Shown piece by piece: positions 1-7,488 of a stretch of 64,000 nucleotides of DNA. Source of the DNA: Streptomyces asoensis (GTDB lineage: Bacteria; Actinomycetota; Actinomycetes; Streptomycetales; Streptomycetaceae); assembly GCF_013085465.1 (NCBI RefSeq), contig NZ_CP049838.1, positions 6,758,001-6,822,000 on the forward strand, given 5' to 3'. Numbering within the stretch: the first letter of the stretch is position 1; the number at the start of each line of letters is the position of its first letter. The translations under genes and the position numbers were made by a program. The notes beneath the pieces are model-generated. The model was not told the DNA's origin and made no database searches. It worked only from the letters and a program-made list of their open reading frames with translations.

Positions 1-391
1 CGCCGTTCCCATCGGATCCGCAGACGTCGGAAGCCGTGCAGCCACGCAAAGCTCCTCTCCACGACCCAGCGGTAGGTGCCCAGTCCTGTGCCGTGCAGGG
101 TGCCGCGGCGGGCGATCGCGGGCACGATGCCGCGGGCGCGGACCTGGTCGCGGTAGATGTCGTGGTCGTAGCCTCGGTCGGCGAACAGCGAGTCCGGCCT
201 GCGGCGGGGACGTCCGACCCGGCCGCGGACCGGCGGGATCGCGTCGAGCAGCGGCAGCAACTGCGTGACGTCGTTGCGGTTGCCCCCGGTCAGCAGGACC
301 GCAAGCGGGGTGCCGTGCCCGTCGGTGATCAGATGGTGTTTCGAGCCGGCCCGGCCCCGGTCGACCGGCGAGGGGCCCGTGTGGATCCCCC
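1..391 (-). CDS. IS5-family transposase, C-terminal frame (orfB), partial
   Basis: Read in the -1 frame relative to orfA, starting at the A-AAA-GGG site. It encodes IHTGPSPVDRGRAGSKHHL, LLTGGNRNDVTQLLPLLD, the second catalytic Asp in FADRGYDHDIYRD, and the catalytic Glu in YRWVVERSFAWLHGFRRL. These are the hallmark DDE_Tnp_1 motifs of IS5-family elements. There is no stop in frame down to position 1, so the C-terminus lies outside the window. There is no convincing independent start with a ribosome site, which supports production by frameshift fusion rather than as a separate protein. Confidence 0.75.
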
Positions 392-754
392 TTTTAACGC
401 CCTGACGTGGGAGGAGTCGACCACGCACCTCGACCAGTCCAACCGGGAAGCCGCATTCAGCTCGGCCAGCAGGACCTCGTGCAGCCGCTGCCACACGCCG
501 GCCTCGTTCCAGTCCCGCAGCCGCCGCCAGCACGTCATGCCCGAGCCGAAACCGAGCTCCTGCGGCAAGTACTCCCACTGGATCCCGGTATGCAGCACAT
601 ACAAGATCCCGCACAGCACGTCCCGGTCCGGCAACGGCTTGCGGCCGGGATACCGAAAGCGCCGCTCACGCTGCGGTAACAGCGGCTCCAGGCGATCCCA
701 CAGCTCATCCGACACAATCCACGGCGACGTCCCCACACCAGACCGAACGCTCAA
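329..754 (-). CDS. IS5-family transposase, N-terminal frame (orfA)
   Basis: 141 codons. It encodes the N-terminal DUF4096-like DNA-binding half (DELWDRLEPLLPQ, then GILYVLHTGIQWEYLP) and the first catalytic Asp in VVDSSHVRALKGG. The frame then drifts into a non-homologous tail (STRAPRRS), while the transposase homology continues in the -1 frame. The listed start is a TTG at 754; a start a few codons further in is equally possible. The switch point lies at TTA-AAA-GGG (397-389), an A-AAA-GGG slippery sequence, so a fused orfAB product by -1 frameshifting is likely. The transposase is probably only functional as the fusion, because orfA lacks the second Asp and the Glu. Confidence 0.75.
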   Translation of the reverse strand: MSVRSGVGTSPWIVSDELWDRLEPLLPQRERRFRYPGRKPLPDRDVLCGILYVLHTGIQWEYLPQELGFGSGMTCWRRLRDWNEAGVWQRLHEVLLAELNAASRLDWSRCVVDSSHVRALKGGSTRAPRRSTGAGPARNTI

Positions 755-970
755 CTCCCGCGCCAGTCACGGCAGCCAGGACCGATCCACCTCTTTGTGT
801 TAGCCGTTGTTAGTCTCGTAGCGGTGGGTCTGCGTCGTGCACTCTCGAGCGTCAGACTCCCGCGTGCGCAACGAGGGCCCGACCTGCGGATTCCTACCCC
901 GCGGCCAGTCCACGCATAGTCCACAGCACCCGACATACGGCCGCCCCGAGCGGCACACGCCTGCACATAC

Positions 971-1016
971 GCCAAGACCCCGTCCTCAGCGAAAGCGCTG
1001 GTGGCGGGGTCTTTGG
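971..1016 (-). terminator. Hairpin downstream of tRNA-Arg
   Basis: AAGACCCCG and CGGGGTCTT pair across a loop that itself holds a small AGCG/CGCT hairpin. It lies 16 bp beyond the 3-prime end of the tRNA gene. There is no T-run, as is common for Streptomyces terminators. It could work in either direction. Confidence 0.6.
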
Positions 1017-1031
1017 GCACCTAATCCAAGG

Positions 1032-1103
1032 TGCCCCCGGCAGGATTCGAACCTGCGCACACGGCTCCGGAGGCCGTTGCTCTATCCCCTGAGCTACGGG
1101 GGC
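1032..1103 (-). tRNA. tRNA-Arg (anticodon CCG)
   Basis: The minus strand folds as a complete cloverleaf. The acceptor stem GCCCCCG pairs with CGGGGGC, the T-arm carries GGTTCGAATCC, and the anticodon stem ACGGC/GCCGT encloses the loop CTCCGGA. The anticodon CCG reads CGG Arg codons. The discriminator base is A and the CCA end is not encoded. I saw no duplicated tRNA 3-prime end nearby that would indicate an integrated element, and the IS fragment beside it does not disrupt the gene. Confidence 0.95.
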
Positions 1104-1260
1104 GTGCCGGTCGTGAGGTGTTGCTCGCGGCGACGGGTAGAACACTACCAGCTCGCTCGGGGTGTTCATGAACGGGTTTCTGCGGGTCCGGGGAGGGGTG
1201 TCGGTCGCCCGCACGGGGGTGGAAGTGGGGAAAACCCGGACGCGGTGGCCGGTCCCGACC

Positions 1261-1266
1261 TACTCT
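1261..1266 (+). promoter_or_regulatory. -10 box for a leaderless response regulator transcript
   Basis: TACTCT ends exactly 6 nt before the GTG start at 1273, so transcription would begin at or very near the start codon. No Shine-Dalgarno sequence precedes the GTG. No clear -35 box is seen. Confidence 0.5.
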
Positions 1267-1272
1267 CGAGTT

Positions 1273-1755
1273 GTGCCAGGCGCGTCGGGCCGGGTGCTTG
1301 TTGTGGACGACAACAAGGTCATCCGGCAGCTGATCAGGGTCAATCTCGAGCTGGAGGGCATCGAGGTCGTGACCGCGGGCGATGGTGTCGAGTGTCTGGA
1401 TGTCGTTCATCAGGTGCAGCCCGATCTCGTGACGCTCGATGTCGTCATGCCCCGGTTGGACGGGTTGCGTACCGCCGCTCGGCTGCGTGCCGATCCGCGG
1501 ACGCGTGATCTTCCCCTTGTCGTGATCAGTGCCTGTACGCAGTACGAGGTCGAGGCCGGTCTCGAGGTCGGCGTCGACGCGTTCCTCGCCAAGCCCTTCG
1601 ACCCTGCCGAACTTGTCTCCGTCGTAAGGGAGTTGATGGAGCGTGGGGAAGGTGTGGGTCTGGAGAGGGGGCTCGGGACCGTGCTCGGGGCAGGGGAAGG
1701 CGTAGGGGCGGGGAAGGGTGTAGGGCCGGGCGGTGCGGGCTCAGGGGCCGAATAA
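1273..1755 (+). CDS. Stand-alone receiver-domain response regulator
   Basis: 160 residues, CheY-like receiver only. It carries the acidic pair in VLVVDDNKV, the phosphoacceptor Asp at about 56 (LVTLDVVMPRLDG) and the conserved Lys in FLAKPFDPAEL. After residue about 125 comes a low-complexity Gly/Val/Glu tail built from degenerate repeats (GAGEGVGAGKGVGPGG), with no DNA-binding domain. The start is placed at GTG 1273 because the receiver fold begins directly after it and a -10 box sits 6 nt upstream. The kinase partner is not nearby. The output is presumably protein-protein interaction; its partner and role are unknown. Confidence 0.8.
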   Translation: MPGASGRVLVVDDNKVIRQLIRVNLELEGIEVVTAGDGVECLDVVHQVQPDLVTLDVVMPRLDGLRTAARLRADPRTRDLPLVVISACTQYEVEAGLEVGVDAFLAKPFDPAELVSVVRELMERGEGVGLERGLGTVLGAGEGVGAGKGVGPGGAGSGAE

Positions 1756-1779
1756 CGCCGTTCTGTAAGCCCGACGCAA

Positions 1780-1845
1780 ATCAGTGGATCAGTGGATCAG
1801 CGGATCAGGAGATGAGTCCCGGTCCCCGTCCCCGTCCCCGTCCTG
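1780..1845. repeat. Two short tandem repeat tracts between receiver gene and nrtL
   Basis: An 8-bp unit ATCAGTGG is repeated about 3.7 times at 1780-1809. A 6-bp GTCCCC unit is then repeated about four times at roughly 1821-1841. The rest of the 313-bp gap (1756-2068) is C-rich and holds the nrtL -10 box at its end; I see no gene in it. Confidence 0.7.
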
Positions 1846-2056
1846 GTCTGTACGGCCCAGTGGGTTCTGCTGCCCGAACCATTCGCCCGGCTTGCCCGGC
1901 ACCACTCCCCATTGCGGTCCGCACAGCCTCAGCACCCAGCACCCCACCCCCGCCCCAGCCGGCGCCCCTCCGAAGCCGTTGCCCCGCCCCCCTCCCCCCG
2001 CGTCCACATCCCGGACCACCGGCAAACCGGCTCGCCTACCCACCCCCCTCCTCCCC

Positions 2057-2062
2057 TACGCT
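2057..2062 (+). promoter_or_regulatory. -10 box for leaderless nrtL transcript
   Basis: TACGCT ends 6 nt before the GTG start of nrtL, the same geometry as for the receiver gene upstream. The preceding sequence is C-rich and contains no Shine-Dalgarno motif, so a leaderless mRNA is likely. Confidence 0.55.
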
Positions 2063-2068
2063 TGTGCC

Positions 2069-3121
2069 GTGACCCCCGTCGAGCTCTCCCGTACCGTGCT
2101 GCGCGCGGTGCGTTGTGCTGTCGATGACGGGGAGCTGGGTGTGGTCGTGCCGGGGCGGGCTTTGGTCACCGCTCCGGGGCCCGGTGGCTGCGGGGACTAC
2201 GCGACCAATATCGCCCTCCAGCTCGCGCGGCCGGCCGGGCAGTCGCCGCAGCGGGTCGCCGAGGTTCTCCGGCCGTATCTCCTCGGGGCCGTCGGGGTCA
2301 GTGACGTCGTCGTCACGGGGCCCGGGTTCCTCAATATCAGCCTGCACGGGGCGGAGGCGTCGGTCGCGCTCGTGCGGGAGATCCTGCGGAGCGGGGTGAG
2401 GTACGGGCACGCCGATCGCCCCACCGGGCAGCTCGTGCAGCTGCATGCCCGTCACGAGGTCCGCGCCGTTGTTTTCATGGACGTGGTCGCCCGTGTGCTG
2501 CGTTCGCAGGGAGCCCTCGTCCGTACCAGCTGTGTGGCGCGTCCCGAGCGGGAGTGGACGGAGGTGCTCGGTGCCGAGGTCGACGCGTACGGCAGGCCCG
2601 ACGCGCCGGCTCCGCTCGAGGTCAACGTACGTCCCGTCCCCGCCGCACCGGCCGATCCCGTTTCGCTCGGTCGCGACGCCGGTCGTTGGGCTCTTCTCCA
2701 CCCCGCCGCTCACGACCGGCCCCGGATCACCGCCGAGTACCTGTCCCAGCGGGAGGGCAACCCGCTCTTCCGGGTCCGTTACGCCCACGCCCGCACCCGG
2801 GCGCTCAGCCGTAACGCCGCCGACCTGGGCTTCGACGCCCACCCCGGAGACGTCCAGGACGTACGCGAACTCGAGATCGCTCTCGCCGACCATCCCCGCA
2901 TCCTGGCCGCGGCGGCGACACAGCACGCTCCCGACCGTCTCGCCCGGCATCTCCTCGCCGTCGCCGACGCCGTCACCCCTCTGTTCCCCACCGTCCTGCC
3001 CCGTGGTGAGGAGAAACCCTCGGCCGCCCACCGTGCCCGGCTCGCGCTTGCCGAAGCCGCCGGGACGGTGCTGGCCGGCGGCCTGTCCCTGCTCGGCATC
3101 GACGCACCCGACCATCTCTGA
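2069..3121 (+). CDS. nrtL: ArgS-related anticodon-binding protein NrtL
   Basis: 350 residues. The N-terminal part resembles the Add-1 domain of arginyl-tRNA synthetase (NIALQLARPAGQSPQRVAE, then VVVTGPGFLNISL). The middle keeps the position of the HIGH region but in degenerate form (QLHARHEVRAVVFMDVVARV). The C-terminal third resembles the DALR anticodon-binding helical domain (NPLFRVRYAHARTRAL, LARHLLAVADAVTPLF). No KMSKS loop and no full catalytic Rossmann domain are present, so aminoacylation is unlikely. It lies 15 bp upstream of lysA and is probably co-transcribed with it. Its role is not established; the fold suggests tRNA or Arg-related sensing. The GTG start is chosen from the leaderless promoter and the start of homology. 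Confidence 0.8.
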   Translation: MTPVELSRTVLRAVRCAVDDGELGVVVPGRALVTAPGPGGCGDYATNIALQLARPAGQSPQRVAEVLRPYLLGAVGVSDVVVTGPGFLNISLHGAEASVALVREILRSGVRYGHADRPTGQLVQLHARHEVRAVVFMDVVARVLRSQGALVRTSCVARPEREWTEVLGAEVDAYGRPDAPAPLEVNVRPVPAAPADPVSLGRDAGRWALLHPAAHDRPRITAEYLSQREGNPLFRVRYAHARTRALSRNAADLGFDAHPGDVQDVRELEIALADHPRILAAAATQHAPDRLARHLLAVADAVTPLFPTVLPRGEEKPSAAHRARLALAEAAGTVLAGGLSLLGIDAPDHL

Positions 3122-3136
3122 AAGAGCACGCCCAAG

Positions 3137-4528
3137 ATGAGCCGTTCCGCCCACCCCGCCGGGCCCCGTCACGCCGATGTCTTTCCGGAGGGGCACTACT
3201 CCGCCCCGCCCGCCGATCTCAACGCCCTCCACCCGAAGGTCTGGGCGCATACCGTCACCCGTAACACCGACGGTGTGCTGACCGTGGGCGGTGTCGACGT
3301 CGCCGCCCTCGCCGAGGAGCACGGCACCCCTGCCTACATCCTCGACGAGGCCGACTTCCGGGAGCGGGCCCGTGCCTGGCGTACCGCCTTCGGGGCCGAC
3401 GCCGACGTCTTCTACGCCGGCAAGGCGTTCCTGTCCCGGGCCGTCGTGCGCTGGCTGCACGAGGAGGGGCTCAACCTCGACGTCTGTTCGGGCGGCGAGC
3501 TCGCCACCGCCCTCTCCGCCGGCATGCCCGCCGATCGCATCGCCTTCCACGGGAACAACAAGTCCGTCGACGAAATTCACCGCGCCATCGACGCCGGCGT
3601 CGGGCGTATCGTTCTCGACTCCTTCCAGGAGATCGTGCGCGTCGCCCATGTCGCGCAGTCCCTCGGTAAGCGGCAGCGGGTGCAGATCCGTATCACCGTC
3701 GGCGTCGAGGCCCATACGCACGAGTTCATCGCCACCGCGCACGAGGACCAGAAGTTCGGGATTCCGCTCGCGGGCGGACAGGCGGCGGAAGCCGTCCGGC
3801 GGGCTCTCCAGCTCGACGGGCTCGAACTCATCGGGCTGCACTCCCACATCGGGTCGCAGATCTTCGACATGTCCGGCTTCGAGGTCGCCGCCCACCGGGT
3901 CGTCGGGCTGCTCAAGGACATCCGTGACGAGCACGGCGTCGAGCTGCCCGAGATCGACCTCGGCGGCGGGCTCGGAATCGCGTACACCAGCGACGACGAT
4001 CCCCGCGAGCCCCACGAGATCGCCAAGGCGCTCACCGAGATCGTCACCCGTGAGTGTGAGGGCGCCCGCCTCCGCACTCCTCGTATCTCCGTCGAGCCGG
4101 GGCGCGCCATCGTCGGCCCGACCGCCTTCACCCTCTACGAGGTCGGCACCATCAAGCCCCTCGACGGGCTGCGTACGTATGTCTCCGTCGACGGAGGCAT
4201 GTCGGACAACATCCGTACCGCGCTGTACGACGCGGAGTACAGCGTCGCGCTGGTCTCCCGGACCTCCGACGCCGAGCCGATGCTCGCGCGGGTCGTCGGC
4301 AAGCACTGCGAGAGCGGCGACATCGTCGTGAAGGACGCGTTCCTGCCCTCCGACCTGGCACCGGGTGACCTGATCGCCGTACCCGCCACGGGCGCGTACT
4401 GCCGGTCCATGGCCAGCAACTACAACCATGTGCTGCGACCGCCCGTGGTCGCCGTGCGCGAGGGGGAGTCGCGGGTCATCGTGCGGCGGGAGACCGAGGA
4501 GGATCTGCTGCGGCTCGACGTGGGCTGA
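3137..4528 (+). CDS. lysA: Diaminopimelate decarboxylase LysA
   Basis: Converts meso-diaminopimelate to L-lysine with PLP, the last step of lysine synthesis. 463 residues, a fold-type III decarboxylase. The PLP lysine is in FYAGKAFLS (about residue 95). The phosphate-binding loop LGGGLGIAYTS, the substrate-binding EPGRAIV, the active-site Cys in KHCESGD and the Tyr in GAYCRSMASNYN are all present, so the enzyme looks intact. The roughly 50-residue extension before the barrel is usual in actinobacteria. It follows nrtL closely and precedes hom by 278 bp, linking lysine and threonine synthesis at one locus. Confidence 0.97.
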   Translation: MSRSAHPAGPRHADVFPEGHYSAPPADLNALHPKVWAHTVTRNTDGVLTVGGVDVAALAEEHGTPAYILDEADFRERARAWRTAFGADADVFYAGKAFLSRAVVRWLHEEGLNLDVCSGGELATALSAGMPADRIAFHGNNKSVDEIHRAIDAGVGRIVLDSFQEIVRVAHVAQSLGKRQRVQIRITVGVEAHTHEFIATAHEDQKFGIPLAGGQAAEAVRRALQLDGLELIGLHSHIGSQIFDMSGFEVAAHRVVGLLKDIRDEHGVELPEIDLGGGLGIAYTSDDDPREPHEIAKALTEIVTRECEGARLRTPRISVEPGRAIVGPTAFTLYEVGTIKPLDGLRTYVSVDGGMSDNIRTALYDAEYSVALVSRTSDAEPMLARVVGKHCESGDIVVKDAFLPSDLAPGDLIAVPATGAYCRSMASNYNHVLRPPVVAVREGESRVIVRRETEEDLLRLDVG

Positions 4529-4708
4529 AATCGGGGACGGGACGGCAGAGAGAACGGCTGAGAGAGCGATAGAGAGAATGGCAGTCGGAACGGTCGGCGG
4601 AACCGGCCGCTGAACGACTGCCGGAAACCGCCCACGGACGTCGACAGGCGTCGACGGAAAAGGGCGGAAGATCTCCTGTCTGCCACCCCGGTGAAAATGA
4701 AATAGATG

Positions 4709-4750
4709 TCTCACGATCCGGACCAGGGATAGAAACTCCGGTCCGGTGAG
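4709..4750 (+). promoter_or_regulatory. Inverted repeat in the hom leader region
   Basis: CTCAC plus CCGGACC pairs with GGTCCGG plus GTGAG around a 15-nt loop. It lies about 60 nt before the hom start and about 180 nt after lysA. It could terminate lysA transcription or structure the hom leader. The rest of the 278-bp gap shows only GA-rich sequence with no ORF I trust. Confidence 0.45.
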
Positions 4751-4806
4751 TGAGACTGGGGCAACCGGAAACAACCGTAGACGGTATGAGGAAACGAGGT
4801 CGGATG

Positions 4807-6105
4807 ATGCGTACGCGTCCGCTGAAGGTGGCGCTGCTGGGCTGTGGAGTGGTCGGCTCAGAGGTGGCGCGCATCATGACGACGCACGCCGACGACCTCG
4901 CCGCGAGGATCGGGGCCCCCGTTGAACTGGCCGGTGTGGCGGTTCGGCGGCCTTCCCGGGTCCGGGAGGGCATCGACCCCGCCCTCGTCACCACCGACGC
5001 CACCGCCCTCGTCAAGCGCGGCGACATCGACGTCGTCGTCGAGGTCATCGGAGGCATCGAGCCCGCTCGTACGCTCATCACCACCGCCTTCGAGTACGGC
5101 GCCTCCGTCGTCTCCGCGAACAAGGCGCTCCTCGCCCAGGACGGCGCCGCGCTGCACGCCGCCGCCGAGGAGCACGGCGAGGACCTCTATTACGAGGCCT
5201 CCGTCGCCGGCGCCATCCCGCTGATCCGGCCGCTTCGCGAGTCCCTCGCCGGGGACAAGGTCAACCGGGTGCTCGGGATCGTCAACGGCACCACCAACTT
5301 CATCCTCGACAAGATGGACTCCACCGGCGCCGGGTACCAGGAGGCCCTCGACGAGGCCACCGCCCTGGGATACGCCGAGGCCGACCCCACCGCCGACGTC
5401 GAGGCGTTCGACGCCGCCGCCAAGGCGGCCATCCTCGCCGGGATCGCCTTCCACACGCGCGTGCGTCTCGACGACGTGTACCGCGAGGGCATGACCGAGG
5501 TGACGGCGGCCGACTTCGCCTCCGCCCGGGAGATGGGCTGCACCATCAAGCTGCTCGCCATCTGCGAGCGGGCCGCGGACGGCGGGTCGGTCACCGCGCG
5601 CGTGCACCCCGCGATGATTCCGCTGAGCCACCCGCTGGCCTCCGTGCGCGGCGCCTACAACGCCGTGTTCGTGGAGTCGGACGCGGCCGGGCAGCTCATG
5701 TTCTACGGTCCCGGCGCCGGCGGTGCTCCCACCGCCTCCGCCGTGCTCGGCGACCTCGTCGCCGTCTGCCGCAACCGGCTCAGCGGGGCAACGGGGCCCG
5801 GCGAGTCGGCGTATGCCGCCCTGTCGGTGTCGCCGATGGGCGACGTCGTCACGCGCTACCACATCAGTCTGGACGTCGCCGACAAACCGGGTGTTCTCGC
5901 CCAGGTGGCGACCGTGTTCGCCGAGCACGGGGTGTCCATCGATACGGTGCGCCAGCAAGGGCGACAGGACAGCGACGGCGAGGCCTCTCTCGTCGTCGTC
6001 ACCCACCGCGCGTCCGACGCCTCCCTCACCGGGACCGTCGAGGCGTTGCGCAAGCTCGACACCGTGCGGGGTGTCGCCAGCATCATGCGGGTTGAAGGAG
6101 AGTAA
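4807..6105 (+). CDS. hom: Homoserine dehydrogenase
   Basis: Reduces aspartate semialdehyde to L-homoserine with NAD(P)H, the branch point to threonine and methionine. 432 residues. The N-terminal Rossmann motif is LLGCGVVGSEVARI, followed by the homoserine dehydrogenase core (SVVSANKALLAQDG, YEASVAGAIPLIRPLRESL, NGTTNFILDKM) and a C-terminal ACT domain from about residue 350 (SLDVADKPGVLAQVATVFAE). The ACT domain is consistent with feedback control by threonine. ATG at 4807 is preferred over ATG 4804 because GAGG lies about 7 nt upstream. It is followed 6 bp later by thrC, so the two are co-transcribed. Confidence 0.96.
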   Translation: MRTRPLKVALLGCGVVGSEVARIMTTHADDLAARIGAPVELAGVAVRRPSRVREGIDPALVTTDATALVKRGDIDVVVEVIGGIEPARTLITTAFEYGASVVSANKALLAQDGAALHAAAEEHGEDLYYEASVAGAIPLIRPLRESLAGDKVNRVLGIVNGTTNFILDKMDSTGAGYQEALDEATALGYAEADPTADVEAFDAAAKAAILAGIAFHTRVRLDDVYREGMTEVTAADFASAREMGCTIKLLAICERAADGGSVTARVHPAMIPLSHPLASVRGAYNAVFVESDAAGQLMFYGPGAGGAPTASAVLGDLVAVCRNRLSGATGPGESAYAALSVSPMGDVVTRYHISLDVADKPGVLAQVATVFAEHGVSIDTVRQQGRQDSDGEASLVVVTHRASDASLTGTVEALRKLDTVRGVASIMRVEGE

Positions 6106-6111
6106 CCAGCA

Positions 6112-7170
6112 ATGACCCACCAGTGGCGCGGAATCATCGAGGAGTACCGGGACCGGCTGCCGGTATCCGACAGCACGCCCGTCGTGACGCTCCGTGAGGG
6201 TGGCACGCCCCTCGTGCCCGCGCAGGTGCTCTCCGAGCGCACGGGCTGCGAGGTCCACCTCAAGGTGGAGGGCGCCAACCCCACCGGGTCCTTCAAGGAC
6301 CGCGGCATGACCATGGCCATCACGCGGGCCAAGGAGGAGGGCGCGCAGGCCGTCATCTGCGCCTCCACCGGCAACACCTCCGCGTCCGCCGCCGCGTACG
6401 CGGTGCGGGCCGGAATGGTCTGTGCCGTCCTCGTCCCGCAGGGCAAGATCGCGATCGGCAAGATGGGCCAGGCCCTCGTCCACGGCGCGAAGATCCTCCA
6501 GGTTGAGGGGAACTTCGACGACTGCCTCACGCTCGCCCGTTCGCTGAGCGACAACTACCCGGTGGCGCTGGTCAATTCGGTGAACCCGGTGCGCATCGAG
6601 GGCCAGAAGACGGCCGCCTTCGAGATCGTGGACATGCTCGGCGACGCCCCCGACATCCACGTCCTGCCGGTCGGTAACGCGGGCAACATCACCGCGTACT
6701 GGAAGGGGTACCAGGAGTACGCCGCCGACAAGATCGCCGTGCGGACCCCCCGTATGTGGGGGTTCCAGGCTTCGGGCAGTGCCCCGATCGTGCGCGGCGA
6801 GGTCGTCAAGGACCCGTCGACCATCGCCACCGCGATCCGCATCGGCAACCCGGCCTCCTGGAAGTTCGCGCTGGCTGCGCAGGAGGAGTCCGGCGGCTTC
6901 ATCGACGAGGTGACGGACCGTGAGATCCTGCGCGCCTACCGGCTGTTGGCCGCGCAGGAGGGTGTCTTCGTGGAGCCCGCGTCCGCCGCGTCCGTGGCCG
7001 GTCTGCTGAAGGCCGCCGAGCAGGGCAAGGTGGATCCGGGGCAGAAGATCGTGTGCACCGTCACCGGCAACGGTCTGAAGGACCCCGACTGGGCCGTCGC
7101 CGGCGCCCCGCAACCCGTCACCGTCCCGGTCGACGCGGTGACGGCGGCCGAGCGCCTCGGCCTCGCGTAG
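6112..7170 (+). CDS. thrC: Threonine synthase
   Basis: Converts O-phosphohomoserine to L-threonine with PLP. 352 residues, the short bacterial fold-type II form. The PLP lysine is in [11 protein letters not shown] (about residue 62). [15 protein letters not shown] binds the cofactor ring and [15 protein letters not shown] binds its phosphate. It starts 6 bp after the hom stop with AAGGAG upstream. It is followed by a terminator-like hairpin, so hom-thrC appears to be one transcription unit with thrB separately promoted. Confidence 0.96.
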   Translation: MTHQWRGIIEEYRDRLPVSDSTPVVTLREGGTPLVPAQVLSERTGCEVHLKVEGANPTGSFKDRGMTMAITRAKEEGAQAVICASTGNTSASAAAYAVRAGMVCAVLVPQGKIAIGKMGQALVHGAKILQVEGNFDDCLTLARSLSDNYPVALVNSVNPVRIEGQKTAAFEIVDMLGDAPDIHVLPVGNAGNITAYWKGYQEYAADKIAVRTPRMWGFQASGSAPIVRGEVVKDPSTIATAIRIGNPASWKFALAAQEESGGFIDEVTDREILRAYRLLAAQEGVFVEPASAASVAGLLKAAEQGKVDPGQKIVCTVTGNGLKDPDWAVAGAPQPVTVPVDAVTAAERLGLA

Positions 7171-7179
7171 GCGGCCCGT

Positions 7180-7210
7180 GCGTCGCCCGTGAGTCACGTG
7201 CGGGCGACGC
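7180..7210 (+). terminator. Hairpin after thrC
   Basis: GCGTCGCCCG pairs perfectly with CGGGCGACGC across an 11-nt loop, starting 10 nt after the thrC stop. It has no T-run. It lies in the 318-bp thrC-thrB gap (7171-7488), which otherwise holds the putative thrB promoter and no convincing ORF. Confidence 0.6.
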
Positions 7211-7327
7211 GCGGAGGGCCGGAAAGCGGCTCGCGGGGGGCTTTCCCGCGCAGGGGTGCACAGGGGGCTTGCGACACGCATCGTGCGCCGCCTGTGCGCC
7301 CTATGTCGCCACAGAACCTTCCTTCGA

Positions 7328-7333
7328 TAGGCT
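7328..7333 (+). promoter_or_regulatory. Candidate -10 box for thrB
   Basis: TAGGCT in a relatively AT-rich patch 156 nt before the thrB start matches the common Streptomyces -10 form. No clear -35 box is visible. It would give thrB its own leader of about 150 nt downstream of the thrC hairpin. Confidence 0.35.
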
Positions 7334-7488
7334 GGTACCGAATCCGCCCGCCGCATATGCCGCAGTGCCGCGTTGTCGCCGTGTCGTAGCCGCGTCGTCT
7401 CCGCGGACTCCAGGGTTCTCCGTACAGGTCTCCCGTACATATCGAATGTCATTCGACAGTCCCGCAGCTCAAGGAGAGTCATCGCGAG

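Larger units (their letters stand above)
1..810 (-). mobile_element. IS5-family insertion sequence, truncated by window edge
   Basis: The element holds two transposase frames that together carry the DDE residues. The right terminal inverted repeat should lie near 790-810, upstream of the orfA start, but without the other end I could not define it or the target duplication. The element sits about 220 bp from a tRNA-Arg gene. The frame arrangement (orfA then orfB in the -1 frame) is typical of IS5-family members that use programmed frameshifting. Confidence 0.75.

Noticed and set aside
1032..1103. tRNA-Arg as attachment site of an integrated element
   Set aside because: No integrase gene and no second copy of the tRNA 3-prime end were seen; the neighbouring IS belongs to a family that does not integrate in tRNAs.
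2036..4774. 912-codon open frame on the minus strand over nrtL and lysA
   Set aside because: Shadow frame of high-GC DNA. The plus strand carries clear LysA and ArgS-like proteins, and the minus product is low-complexity with no motifs.
7189..7389. 66-codon ORF between thrC and thrB
   Set aside because: Starts within the thrC hairpin, has no ribosome site and an unlikely composition.
4858..7482. 874-codon minus-strand frame over hom and thrC
   Set aside because: Antisense shadow of well-conserved enzymes; Gly/Asp/Arg-rich without any domain.
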